DNA of 64,000 nucleotides from Streptomyces lydicus (GCF_000717345.1 NZ_JNZA01000014.1:62001-126000), one strand, 5' to 3'; shown: positions 51,068-59,863, counted from the stretch's first letter. The notes: a model not told the origin generated them from the letters alone. Made by a program: numbers and translations.

Positions 51068-52336
51068 CTATGCGTTCTGGGTCAGCGGGAGCACCGCCCG
51101 TACCCGCCAGCGCCCGGGGGCGGTGCGGTCGGGTCCCGCGTCGAAGATGCCGCCGACCAGCGTGGCCCGCTCGGACATCCCGGCGAGTCCGGCGCCGGCA
51201 CCGGTGGTCAGCTGGGCCACCGGCCGCTGCCGGGCCCGGCCGTCGGGGCGGGCCAGCGGGCTGTCGACCGAGATGGTCAGCTGCTCGGCGCCGGCCTCGC
51301 AGCGGATCCGCACCCGGCCCGCGGAGGCGTGCTTGAGGACGTTGGTCAGCGCCTCCTGCACGATGCGGTACGCGGTCACCTCGATCACCGACGACACCTC
51401 GGGGAAGCTCTCGGGGAAGTCGGTGTGCAGGGTCAGCGCGGCGGCGTCGGCGGCCGGCCGGGCCTGTTCGACCAGCGCGCCCAGCGCGTTGAGCTGCGGC
51501 CGGTCCCAGTCGTCGTCCACCCCCCGGTCGGAGCGCAGCAGCACCACCATCCGGCGCATTTCGGCCAGCCCCTGCACGCTGTTCTCGCGGATCACCGCCA
51601 GCGCCCGCAGCACCGGGTCCTCCTCGCCGCCGTCGTCCCGGCCGCCCTCCTGCTCCCGCTTGGCCTCGCTCAGCGACAGCACGGCGCTGGAGTGGATGGC
51701 GATGGCGCTGAGGTGGTTGGCCACCAGGTCGTGCAACTCCCGTGCCATCCGGGTGCGTTCGGTCTGCAGCACGGTCTTGCGGTCCAGCTCCGCCAGCCGG
51801 TTGATCTGCACCGCGCGCTCCCGCTCGGCGTCCGCCCGCTCCTTGTGGTTCCGTATCAACACCCCGGTCCATACGGGGGAGATGAGCAGCAGGGCGACGA
51901 TGACGCCGGTCGTCACCCCCTCCGAGCGGTTGCCGAGGGCGATCAGGGCGATGGTGGTGGCGAGCGTGACGGCGACGGTCCCGAACTGAAGCAGCCGGCA
52001 CAGCCAGGAGGCCCCGTACAGGGCGGCCGCGTACAGCAGGTCGGTGTAGATCAGCACGGGGCCCAGGCCGCCGCTCGACGTCATCTCCACGAGCACGGTC
52101 ACGGTGCCGACGGCGACCGCCAGCGGCGGCAGCGTGCTGCGGAAAGCGGTCGCGGCACACAGCACGAGCACCGGCAGGACCGCCTGCCAGGCGGTGATGT
52201 CGCCCCCCATGACCCGGGGGCCGCCCACCACGTACAGAATCAGACAGCCGGCGAAGAATCCCACGGCCAATCTGAGGTCGCGGAGCGGTATGGGGCGGCG
52301 GCGCGCGTGCGTACTTGTGAAAAGACGTAACCACAC
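51068..52336 (-). CDS. Sensor histidine kinase (HisKA_3 family)
   Basis: 422 residues. Several membrane helices in the first 150 residues (LAVGFFAGCLILYVVGG; LLYAAALYGASWL; VTLATTIALIALG), then a dimerisation/phosphoacceptor domain with His in RTRMARELHDLVANHLSAIA, and an ATPase domain with YRIVQEALTNVLKHASAGR (N box) and GAGAGLAGMSERATLVGG (G box). It pairs with the downstream response regulator. If the GTG at 52336 is the start, codon 3 is TTA (52328-52330). No obvious ribosome-binding site. Candidate sensor for the cluster or for its product. Confidence 0.93.
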   Translation of the reverse strand: MWLRLFTSTHARRRPIPLRDLRLAVGFFAGCLILYVVGGPRVMGGDITAWQAVLPVLVLCAATAFRSTLPPLAVAVGTVTVLVEMTSSGGLGPVLIYTDLLYAAALYGASWLCRLLQFGTVAVTLATTIALIALGNRSEGVTTGVIVALLLISPVWTGVLIRNHKERADAERERAVQINRLAELDRKTVLQTERTRMARELHDLVANHLSAIAIHSSAVLSLSEAKREQEGGRDDGGEEDPVLRALAVIRENSVQGLAEMRRMVVLLRSDRGVDDDWDRPQLNALGALVEQARPAADAAALTLHTDFPESFPEVSSVIEVTAYRIVQEALTNVLKHASAGRVRIRCEAGAEQLTISVDSPLARPDGRARQRPVAQLTTGAGAGLAGMSERATLVGGIFDAGPDRTAPGRWRVRAVLPLTQNA

Positions 52337-52590
52337 ACGAGGACAGTACTGGGGCGTGTTGCCCGTTCTCTTGGCCCTGGCGCCCGAATTTGGGTCGGTC
52401 TCCCGTACATCGAAGTATGTAGCCGTACATCAGCAGGAGGGATGACTCGAAGGATCCGGAGGATCTGCAAACCTTGGGCTGTCTGTATCGATCGATGTAG
52501 GCGAAAAAGGGGGAGACAGCACCTGTATGACGGCCTGTCACTCACCCAGTGCGGCCTCGGCACCGCTCAACTGTGGAGGACGGAAAGTAC

Positions 52591-53400
52591 GTGGAAACGA
52601 ACGCCGCTCTTCTCGAACTCTGTCCGGAACCCCTTGACCAGGACGTTCCTGACCCTCGGCACCACCTCGTCCGGACCCCTCCGGCACCGCTCGCACCCGC
52701 ACCCTCGACCGCTCACCCGCACCGGCACGACCACCCGGACGCGGCGGCCGTCCCCGTACCGATCTTCGTCGTCCCCATCGCCTCCCCCACCGCGCCGTCC
52801 GCGGTATCCGCAGTGTCCTCCGCGCTCGACGGCTCCACCAGTCTGCTGTCCCCGGACAACTGCCTGGGCCTGAACGGCCACTCCAGAGCGACCCTCGACG
52901 GTGCGTCCCGCAACTGGCTGCTGGCCAGGCTCCCCGACCGGGTCGCCACCGCGATGGCCGCCGCCACCCACTGGGAGCTCTACGGCACCCGTGGCCTGCT
53001 GGTGGTGGCGTGCGGTGAGGACGCCCGCCGGATGGGCTTCTCGGTGGAGTCCGTGCGCCGCGAGACCGCCGCGCCGTCCACCCCGTACGAGGTGCTGACC
53101 GCCCGGGAGGCGCAGCTCGCGGCCACTTGCCCGGCCGCCGAGCGGGAACGTCTCATCACCCGTTTCTGGGTCCGCAAGGATGCCGCCATGCAGGCCGTCG
53201 GCCGCGGTCTGTCCATCGCTCCGGAGCGTATCGAGGCCGGCTTTTCCACCGACCGCGGCACGGTCAGCGTGCCGGGCCCGTATGGTCTGGAAGTCCCCGT
53301 TTCGGTAAGGAACTTCGCCTTCGCCGCCTCTTACGAGTTCGCCGTGGCGACCGCGGAACCCCTTCCGATCGCCCCTTCCTTCGCCTATTCGGTCACGTAA
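52591..53400 (+). CDS. 4'-phosphopantetheinyl transferase-like protein (second copy)
   Basis: 269 residues. The core FWVRKDAAMQAVGRGLSIAP matches the Sfp-family W-x-x-KEA motif with Asp in place of Glu, preceded by VLTAREAQLAATCPAAERER. The first 70 residues are Pro/Ala/His-rich and unlike the family. It may be a working PPTase or a degenerate one, and its partner could be the cluster ACP. GTG at 52591 follows GGAGGA at about 10 nt. The 254-bp gap to the divergent histidine kinase gene contains TACATCGA (52406-52413) and its inverse TCGATGTA (52492-52499). Confidence 0.65.
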   Translation: METNAALLELCPEPLDQDVPDPRHHLVRTPPAPLAPAPSTAHPHRHDHPDAAAVPVPIFVVPIASPTAPSAVSAVSSALDGSTSLLSPDNCLGLNGHSRATLDGASRNWLLARLPDRVATAMAAATHWELYGTRGLLVVACGEDARRMGFSVESVRRETAAPSTPYEVLTAREAQLAATCPAAERERLITRFWVRKDAAMQAVGRGLSIAPERIEAGFSTDRGTVSVPGPYGLEVPVSVRNFAFAASYEFAVATAEPLPIAPSFAYSVT

Positions 53401-53644
53401 TTGCCCGTTTCCCGCGCAGGCGGGCACGGCCTCGGCGAATTCCCTGCCCCTGGCCTGAATTCACGCCTTGACATCGGCGGCCGCGGGCGCCGGCACAGGT
53501 AATGGCCCAGCCGGGTGAAACGCGCGCATGTCGTGCTTCGCCGGTTGGGCGAAAACCATATTGCCGGGTTAGTTGGTGCGTGCCCACCGGTCGTGGCGAG
53601 CACGCGGTCACGGCGTTGCCGGAGCACAGCGGAGGAATCCCGTG

Positions 53645-54196
53645 ATGCCGTCGCCCCTCGCCAAGCGTTCCGTCGTGACGATGCTGTCCGTGCTGCTGGC
53701 CGTGCTGAGCGTCCTCGGCCTCGCCGCCCCCGCCGTGGCGGCCGGCGCTCCCCTCGGCTCCCCGGTACCCGACTGGGAGCGCATCGCCGCCTGCGAGAGC
53801 AACGGCCGCTGGCACATCAACTCCGGCAACGGCTACCACGGCGGCCTGCAGATCGACCCCACCACCTGGCGCGCGTACGGCGGCGGCCGGTACGCCCCGC
53901 GCGCCGACCTCGCCACCCGCGACGAGCAGATCACCGTCGCCCGGCGCATCGTGCGCGACCGCGGCATGTCCGCCTGGCCCAACTGCTCCTACACCACCGG
54001 TACCCGCGCGGTCCCGCGGCACGCCCCGGCCGCCGCCCACACCTATGTCGTCCGCCCCGGCGACTGCCTCTCCGCCATCGCCGAACGCACCCACACCCCC
54101 GGCGGCACCAAGGCCCTCTACCACCTCAACAAACACCATCTCCCCGACGGCGCCGACCACATCTACCCGGGCCAGCGGCTGCGCCTTCGGACCTGA
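53645..54196 (+). CDS. Rpf-like muralytic protein with LysM domain
   Basis: 183 residues. Signal peptide (VVTMLSVLLAVLSVLGLAAP), then a transglycosylase-like Rpf domain with the catalytic Glu in ACESNGRWHINSGNGYHGG, and a C-terminal LysM module (HTYVVRPGDCLSAIAERTHT; IYPGQRLRLRT). Expected to cleave peptidoglycan outside the cell and aid resuscitation or growth. GTG at 53642 directly precedes the ATG and is equally possible; GGAGGAATCCC lies upstream. Confidence 0.92.
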   Translation: MPSPLAKRSVVTMLSVLLAVLSVLGLAAPAVAAGAPLGSPVPDWERIAACESNGRWHINSGNGYHGGLQIDPTTWRAYGGGRYAPRADLATRDEQITVARRIVRDRGMSAWPNCSYTTGTRAVPRHAPAAAHTYVVRPGDCLSAIAERTHTPGGTKALYHLNKHHLPDGADHIYPGQRLRLRT

Positions 54197-54239
54197 GCCC
54201 GGGCCGGGCCCGGCCGGACGCGCCGGAGGCGGTGGGCGG

Positions 54240-55037
54240 TCAGCGCACCGCGACCACCACATGGCTGTTGCCGAACTGCCAGACCGGGCCGGCGTGGCGG
54301 AAGCCGGCCTCGCGCAGGAGCGTGAGGTGGGCGGAGAGGGTGAGGTGTTCGCCCTCGCTGGCGGGCAGCGGGCGGCTGCGGCGTTCGGCGAGCAGGGCGG
54401 CGAGTTCGGGGTCGGTGTGCGCGGCGGCCCACCAGGAGTCCCAGTCCTCGTGCCCGCGGACGCGCTGGCGTTCGGCCCGGCGGCGGCCGACGGCCCGGGC
54501 GATCTCGCACAGCCGTCCGGTGTCCTGCCGGAGGTGGTCGCCGTTGACCAGGACGCCGCCGGGGCGCAGGCGGTCGGCCAGGTCGCGGTAGACCCGGCGC
54601 AGCGCGGCCTCGCCGAGGTAGTGCAGGGCGGTGGTGGAGACCGCGGCGTCCAGGGGGCGGTCCAGGGCCAGGGCGCCGAGCCAGCCGGGGCGGCCGATCA
54701 GGGCCTCGACGAAGCGGACCGCCGGCCCGTAGTACGAGCGGCCCAGCCCGAGCAGGAGGGGGTCGGCGTCGACGGCCACGATCTCGCCGTGCGGGAGCCG
54801 GGCCGCCAGCCGGGCCGCCAGGGCCCCCGGGCCGCAGCCGAGGTCGACGACCAGCGGTCCGGCGCGGCCGGCGGTGGCGTCCTCGACGACGTCGGTGATC
54901 ACCGTGAGCCGCTCCTCGCGGTCGACCGCGTACCGCTGCTGCTGGTCCTCCCAGCGCCGCACCCAGCGTGCCGCCGTCGCGACACTGACGCTGCTGTCGC
55001 TCCGCACCTCTGCCGTACCGCTCGACCCCGACACCAC
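54240..55037 (-). CDS. Class I SAM-dependent methyltransferase
   Basis: 265 residues. SAM-binding motif I LVVDLGCGPGALAARLAAR, motif II region EIVAVDADPLLLGLG, then DAAVSTTALHYLGEAALRRV and LRPGGVLVNGDHL. Small-molecule type. GTG at 55037 has no clear ribosome-binding site. It follows the SufS-like gene by 34 bp on the same strand and is the last gene of the PLP/sulfur operon. Confidence 0.88.
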   Translation of the reverse strand: MVSGSSGTAEVRSDSSVSVATAARWVRRWEDQQQRYAVDREERLTVITDVVEDATAGRAGPLVVDLGCGPGALAARLAARLPHGEIVAVDADPLLLGLGRSYYGPAVRFVEALIGRPGWLGALALDRPLDAAVSTTALHYLGEAALRRVYRDLADRLRPGGVLVNGDHLRQDTGRLCEIARAVGRRRAERQRVRGHEDWDSWWAAAHTDPELAALLAERRSRPLPASEGEHLTLSAHLTLLREAGFRHAGPVWQFGNSHVVVAVR

Positions 55038-55071
55038 GCGCCACCCATGCTTGCACCGATGATTGTGAAAA

Positions 55072-56307
55072 TCATTGCAGACTGGTGAGCGTGGAGACCA
55101 GCGCGTCGATCTCTTCGGGAGTGTTGTGGACGTGCAGACTCACCCGCACGGAGCCGTCCTGCGGGCCGTCCTGCGCGCCGGCCTGGCAGTGGTGGTCGGA
55201 GCGGACCATGAAGCCGGCGCTGTAGAGGATGAAGCCGAGGTCGGTGGAGCTGATGCCGCGGTGCCGGAAGGTGACGATGCTGCGGCGGCGCTGGACCCGC
55301 GAGGCGGCGGACAGGCTCTCCCGGCAGCCGAGGATCTCGTACGCGTCGAGCCGGCCGAGGCCGTCGGTCAGCCGGGCGGCCAGCGCCGCCGTCCAGCGCT
55401 CGATCCGGTCCGTGCCCGCCGCGTCCAGCCAGTCGAGCGCCGCCGCCAGACCGGCGATCCCGGCGGTGTTGGGGGTGCCCTGCCAGCCGCCGGGGCGGAA
55501 GCGGGGGCCGCGCAGGCCGCGGGCCCAGACGACGCCGGTGCCCGGCAGGGCGAGCGCCTTGTGCCCGGAGAACACCACGAAGTCCACGTCCAGTTCGGCG
55601 GTGGAGACCGGGAGGTGGCCGATGCTCTGGGCGGCGTCGAGGCAGATCGGTACGGCGGGCCCGGCCACCTCGCGGATGCGGTGGACGTTCATGTCGGCGC
55701 CGTAGACGTGGTGCACGTGCGTGACGGCGACGAAGCGGGTGCGCGGGGTGAGCTGCGCCGCCAGCGCCGCCGGGTCGTAGTCGCCGGAGCCCTCCTGGCA
55801 GGGGAGGGCGCGGACCCGGACGCGGATGCCGCGCCGCGCCAGCAGGTCCCGGGCCTCCAGCCACGGCGCCAGGTTCGCCTCGTGGTCGGCGAAGGGGACG
55901 ACGATCTCGTCGCCGTCGGTCAGGAAGGTGGCCAGCCAGTCCCGGGCGACGGTGCGCAGTCCCTCGGTGGTGCCGCTGGTGAAGTGGACGGTCGAGCGCT
56001 CGGGACGCGGGTCGTGCAGGAAGGACTTGACGCGGTCGCGGACCGCCTCCACCAGGGCCGTCGTGGCGTTGGCCCAGGGGTAGGTGCCGCGGCCCGCGTT
56101 GGCGTTGGAGGTGGTGAGGTAGGAGAGCACGGCGTCCAGGACGGCCTGCGGCTTCTGCGAGGTGGCCGCGCTGTCCAGATAGGCGAGGCCGGGGTGGGCC
56201 GTGATGATCGGGAACTGGGCGCGCAGCGGACGCTGCCACGCCCGCAGCTCCGCCAGGTCGTCGTCCGGCGCCTGCCGCCGGGGCGGTTCCTCCACGGGAC
56301 GGCCCAT
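55072..56307 (-). CDS. Aminotransferase class V, SufS/CsdA-like cysteine desulfurase
   Basis: 411 residues. PLP-binding Lys in FVVFSGHKALALPGTGVVWA, the usual Asp in CLDAAQSIGHLPVS, and the N-terminal LAYLDSAATSQKPQAVLDAV (group II desulfurase signature). The mobile Cys loop near residue 360 reads RSDHHCQAGAQDG, so the catalytic Cys is present. It would release sulfur from cysteine as a persulfide. It starts 1 bp after the rhodanese fusion gene, which could accept the sulfur. Confidence 0.88.
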   Translation of the reverse strand: MGRPVEEPPRRQAPDDDLAELRAWQRPLRAQFPIITAHPGLAYLDSAATSQKPQAVLDAVLSYLTTSNANAGRGTYPWANATTALVEAVRDRVKSFLHDPRPERSTVHFTSGTTEGLRTVARDWLATFLTDGDEIVVPFADHEANLAPWLEARDLLARRGIRVRVRALPCQEGSGDYDPAALAAQLTPRTRFVAVTHVHHVYGADMNVHRIREVAGPAVPICLDAAQSIGHLPVSTAELDVDFVVFSGHKALALPGTGVVWARGLRGPRFRPGGWQGTPNTAGIAGLAAALDWLDAAGTDRIERWTAALAARLTDGLGRLDAYEILGCRESLSAASRVQRRRSIVTFRHRGISSTDLGFILYSAGFMVRSDHHCQAGAQDGPQDGSVRVSLHVHNTPEEIDALVSTLTSLQ

Positions 56308-56308
56308 G

Positions 56309-57649
56309 TCAGTCCCGCACCAGGGGAGCGCCCGCGTCGCGCCAGGCGATGATGCCGCCGGCCAGGCTGCGGACGTCGGGGTGGCCCATCCGCGTCAGCA
56401 GCGCCGCGTACCGTACGGACTTCTCGCCGACCGGACAGGCCAGCAGGACCGGCTGCCGCTTGCTGAACGGCAGCCCGCCGCGCAGGAGTTCGTCGAAGAG
56501 CTCGTCCACGATGTTGACCGAGCCGTCGATGTGCAGCGCGGCGTAGGCGAAGGGGCCGCGGAGGTCGACCACCAGCGGGCGTTCGGCGGCGATCCACTTC
56601 CGGGCGTCGGTGGTGTCGATGACGGTCGTCGCCCGTATCTCGGCGTCGGTGAGGGTGGCCACCGAGTTCCGCGCGGGCGGCCGGCCGAGCAGCTCCGGCC
56701 GGCGTTCGCGGATGTAGCTGAGGTAGCTCTCGACGCGGTCGCAGACGATGAAGACGGCGGTCCGCCGGCGGCCGTCCGCGCCCGCCTCCGCGGCCAGTCC
56801 GTCGTCCAGCGGCCGCAGATGGCGCACCGCGCCGTGGTACGCGGCGCCGCCCGTGGGCCCGGCGAGCAGACCGCAGCGGCGGATCAGCGTCAGCATCCCG
56901 TCCAGGGCGTCGTCGGCGCCGACCGCCTCGATCGTGTCGTAGGTGGCGGGGTCGAAGAGGCCGACCTCGTGCACCTCGTCGAGGGTGCGGATCCCCGGGA
57001 TGAAGTCGGACTTCTCGCCGACCAGCCCGACGACCCGGACCGCGGGATCGTGCGCCCGCAGCGCCCTGGCCACGCCGGTGGACGAGCCGGCGGTGCCGAC
57101 ACAGGCGAGGAACCAGTCGGGGGCCCGGCCGTCCAGGTCGGCGATGATCTCCGGGCCGGTGCCGGCCGCGTGCGCCGCGGTGTTCAGGTCGTTGAAGTAC
57201 TGGTCGGTGTGCAGGCTCGGCTGGCCGGGCCGGGCCAGTTCCTGGTGGAAGAGGGTGAGCGGGTCCTCGGTGTCGGTCGGGTCGAGGCACTCGCTCCGGC
57301 CGGGCAGCTCCTCGATCTCCGCGCCCAGCAGCAGGAGCAGTTCCTTGACCTCCGGCACCCGCATCCGGTTGGTGACGCTCTTGAACGACAGCCCGTGCAT
57401 CCCCGCGATGACGGCCAGCGCCTTGGCGGTGTTCCCGCTGGACAGCTCGACGATCGTCGCGCCGCGGCGCACCGCGTCGGGCAGGCCGGGCCGGGCCATG
57501 CTCCAGGCCGCCCGGTCCTTGACCGAGCCGAAGGGGTTGAGCATCTCCAGCTTCGCGTAGAGGTCGATGTGGCGCAGGCCGTGCACGGCCGGGTCGATGC
57601 GCACGAGCGGGGTGTCGCCGATGGCGTCGGTGATGCTGTCGTACCTCAT
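56309..57649 (-). CDS. Cysteine synthase-like PLP enzyme fused to a rhodanese domain
   Basis: 446 residues. The N-terminal fold type II PLP domain (about 1-330) has the Schiff-base Lys in NPFGSVKDRAAWSM, the phosphate loop in VELSSGNTAKALAV and GTAGSSTGVARAL. The C-terminal rhodanese domain (about 345-446) has LVVDLRGPFAYAALHIDGSV and the active-site loop ACPVGEKSVR with its persulfide Cys. A fusion of a beta-substitution enzyme with a sulfurtransferase is unusual and implies channelled sulfur transfer. ATG overlaps the upstream decarboxylase stop by 4 bp. Confidence 0.88.
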   Translation of the reverse strand: MRYDSITDAIGDTPLVRIDPAVHGLRHIDLYAKLEMLNPFGSVKDRAAWSMARPGLPDAVRRGATIVELSSGNTAKALAVIAGMHGLSFKSVTNRMRVPEVKELLLLLGAEIEELPGRSECLDPTDTEDPLTLFHQELARPGQPSLHTDQYFNDLNTAAHAAGTGPEIIADLDGRAPDWFLACVGTAGSSTGVARALRAHDPAVRVVGLVGEKSDFIPGIRTLDEVHEVGLFDPATYDTIEAVGADDALDGMLTLIRRCGLLAGPTGGAAYHGAVRHLRPLDDGLAAEAGADGRRRTAVFIVCDRVESYLSYIRERRPELLGRPPARNSVATLTDAEIRATTVIDTTDARKWIAAERPLVVDLRGPFAYAALHIDGSVNIVDELFDELLRGGLPFSKRQPVLLACPVGEKSVRYAALLTRMGHPDVRSLAGGIIAWRDAGAPLVRD

Positions 57650-59148
57650 GCCGTGAGTCCCCCAGAAGGTGTGAGCGGCCAGTACTGCTCGTCGAGGCAC
57701 CAGCGCCAGGAGCCGTCCTCCTCCCAGGCGGCGACCTTGTGCGCGACGGGCTGCGCCTGCGCGCGGGTGGCGCTGAAATCCATGCAGTAGCCGGCGGTGT
57801 TGGCGAACGCGAGCAGGTCGCCGGGGCGCGGCGGGCGGGGCAGGAAGACCGCCCTGCGGGTGATCAGATCGGACTCCAGGCACAGGCTGCCGGTGAGGTA
57901 CACGCCGTGCGCCGCCGGCCCGGCGCCGTCGCTCCCGGCGCCGTCGGCGGCCGGCTCGGGTCCGTCGTGCGGTACGAGCACCGGGTCCATCAGGACGCCG
58001 TGCTCCTCCAGGCTGACGTCGTTCGCCGTCATGGCCAGCCGTACGAGCCGGTCGCCGGCGGCCGTGGTGCGCACCTCCAGCACCCGCGCCAGGGACAGCC
58101 CGCACTGGTCCACCAGGGCCCGGCCCGGCTCGCTGTACAGGTCGTAGAGGTTCTCCAGCAGCAGGGTGCCCAGCGGGCGGCCGCCCAGCGACGCCGCCGG
58201 GCGGGCGAGCAGCGCGTCGAGGTAGGCGGGGCCGGCGAGCGGGCGGTGGGCCGGGTAGAGGCCGAGGGCGCCGCGCAGGGTGCCGCCCTCCGCCCGCAGG
58301 CCGTAGCCGTGTCCGCCCCAGGTCAGCGGGGGGCGGCTGCCCAGCACGGCGTGGGTGAGCGCGGTGGTCCAGCGGTCCCAGGCGGCGCCGTCCGCGAGGT
58401 AGTTCACGCCGAAGCCGCCCCCGATGTCGATGGCCCGCGGCTGGCAGCCGCGGCGGCGCAGCGCGTCCATGGCGTGCAGCGCGCCCTCCAGGGCGAGCGC
58501 CTTCTCGTCGAGGCTGGTGGTGTCGAGGTGGTGGCCCACGCCGACCGGTTCGACGGCGTCCCGGTGGCGTTCGACGGCGTCCAGCAGGCCGTCCAGCTGC
58601 GTCACGGAGGTGCCGAACCGGCTCTGCCGGGAGCGCACCCGGATCCCGGACGCCGCCGCCTCGAACCCCGATAACCGCAGCAGGACGCGCACCGGCGGGA
58701 GGCCGTGGCGGCGTACCAGCGCCGCCAGCCCGGTCAGTTCGCCCTCCCCGTCGACGCTGACCGTGACGCCGGTGCGGGCGGCGAGCCACCGGAACTGCGG
58801 GTCCTTGGGGCCGGTCGCCACGATCCGGTCCGGGGTGAAGCCGGCACCCAGCGCGTGCTGGAGCTCGCCCAGCGAGGCGACGTCGATGCCGGCGTCCGTG
58901 GCGGCGAGCCGGCGCACCAGGGCACGGGAGCGGTTCGCCTTGTGCGCGAAGAAGACCTGCCCGGCGAGGCTGTGCCGGCCGTGGACGGCGCGGAAGCGGT
59001 CGACGTTCGCGGCGATCCGGTCGGGCAGGACGACGTTGAGCGGTGAGCCGAGCGCGTCGACCAGGGTGTGCAGGAAGGCCGGTGCGCGCAGTACGGTCGC
59101 CAGCGGTGGTTCCAGGTGCGGTTCCAGATGAAGAGGGGCACCGTTCAT
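57646..59148 (-). CDS. Y4yA-like PLP-dependent decarboxylase-fold protein (Orn/DAP/Arg decarboxylase 2 family)
   Basis: 500 residues, alanine-racemase-fold PLP enzyme. Schiff-base Lys in VFFAHKANRSRALVRRL, Gly-rich phosphate site in AIDIGGGFGVNY, and the second-domain cysteine in GSLCLESDLI. This matches the Y4yA family (known from a rhizobial plasmid gene, function unknown). A TTA codon occurs at 58672-58674 (residue 159). First gene of a four-gene coupled operon with sulfur enzymes and a methyltransferase. An amino-acid decarboxylase or racemase role is likely; substrate unknown. Confidence 0.85.
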   Translation of the reverse strand: MNGAPLHLEPHLEPPLATVLRAPAFLHTLVDALGSPLNVVLPDRIAANVDRFRAVHGRHSLAGQVFFAHKANRSRALVRRLAATDAGIDVASLGELQHALGAGFTPDRIVATGPKDPQFRWLAARTGVTVSVDGEGELTGLAALVRRHGLPPVRVLLRLSGFEAAASGIRVRSRQSRFGTSVTQLDGLLDAVERHRDAVEPVGVGHHLDTTSLDEKALALEGALHAMDALRRRGCQPRAIDIGGGFGVNYLADGAAWDRWTTALTHAVLGSRPPLTWGGHGYGLRAEGGTLRGALGLYPAHRPLAGPAYLDALLARPAASLGGRPLGTLLLENLYDLYSEPGRALVDQCGLSLARVLEVRTTAAGDRLVRLAMTANDVSLEEHGVLMDPVLVPHDGPEPAADGAGSDGAGPAAHGVYLTGSLCLESDLITRRAVFLPRPPRPGDLLAFANTAGYCMDFSATRAQAQPVAHKVAAWEEDGSWRWCLDEQYWPLTPSGGLTA

Positions 59149-59302
59149 CCCGGACGTTCCCTCCCCTGCGAGGCATGAGAATGGCGGGCCGCGGTTCCTC
59201 TTCGGCGGCCCGGTGGCCCGTCCGGTGGATCAGGGTCGAACGGGCACAGAGACCCTTTCCATTCGTGCGCCGTTTACCCCCGCAGCGGAAAGGGGGTTCC
59301 GG

Positions 59303-59863
59303 TCAGCCGGCCGCCCGCAGGTCGAGCGCCATCAGGATCTCGTCCCGGTCGTCGCCCGGCGCGAGCCGCAGCGCACCGGGCCACCGGCCGACCTCCGCCC
59401 AGCCCAGCCGCCGGTAGAAGTCCTCCAGCCCCAGCCCGGCCCGGACCCCGATGTGCAGTTGCTCCAGGCCCATGTCCGTCGCCGTGTCCCGGGCCCGCCG
59501 CAGCAGCGTGCTGCCGATTCCGCGGCCGCGGAAGCCGGGGTGCGTCTGCACGTGGTTGAGCACGCCCCAGTGCCGGATCAGCGGGTGCAGTTCCCTGCGG
59601 ACGACCAACCAGCCCGCGAGCGTGCCGTCGACGGTGGCCAGCAGCAGCCGGCCGCGGTCCGGGTCGAGCCCGGCGGCGAGTTCGTCGGCGGCCGGCGCGA
59701 CCTGTTCGGCGCTGACCGGCGGCACGGGGAAGGCGAGCGGGACGACCGCCCCGCCGGAGTTGGCCACCGCCGTCCAGCACGCGATGAGTTCCGCGCGCCA
59801 CCGCGCGGTCAGCTCCCGCGGCCGGGCGATCTGCACGAACCCGGCCACCGCGTCGTCGTCCAT
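59303..59863 (-). CDS. GNAT-family N-acetyltransferase
   Basis: 186 residues. GNAT core with VLNHVQTHPGFRGRGIGSTL (acetyl-CoA loop RxxGxG) and LEQLHIGVRAGLGLEDFYRR. ATG at 59863; the frame is open to 59938. It acetylates an unknown small molecule or protein. It lies 154 bp from the PLP operon on the same strand. Confidence 0.88.
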   Translation of the reverse strand: MDDDAVAGFVQIARPRELTARWRAELIACWTAVANSGGAVVPLAFPVPPVSAEQVAPAADELAAGLDPDRGRLLLATVDGTLAGWLVVRRELHPLIRHWGVLNHVQTHPGFRGRGIGSTLLRRARDTATDMGLEQLHIGVRAGLGLEDFYRRLGWAEVGRWPGALRLAPGDDRDEILMALDLRAAG

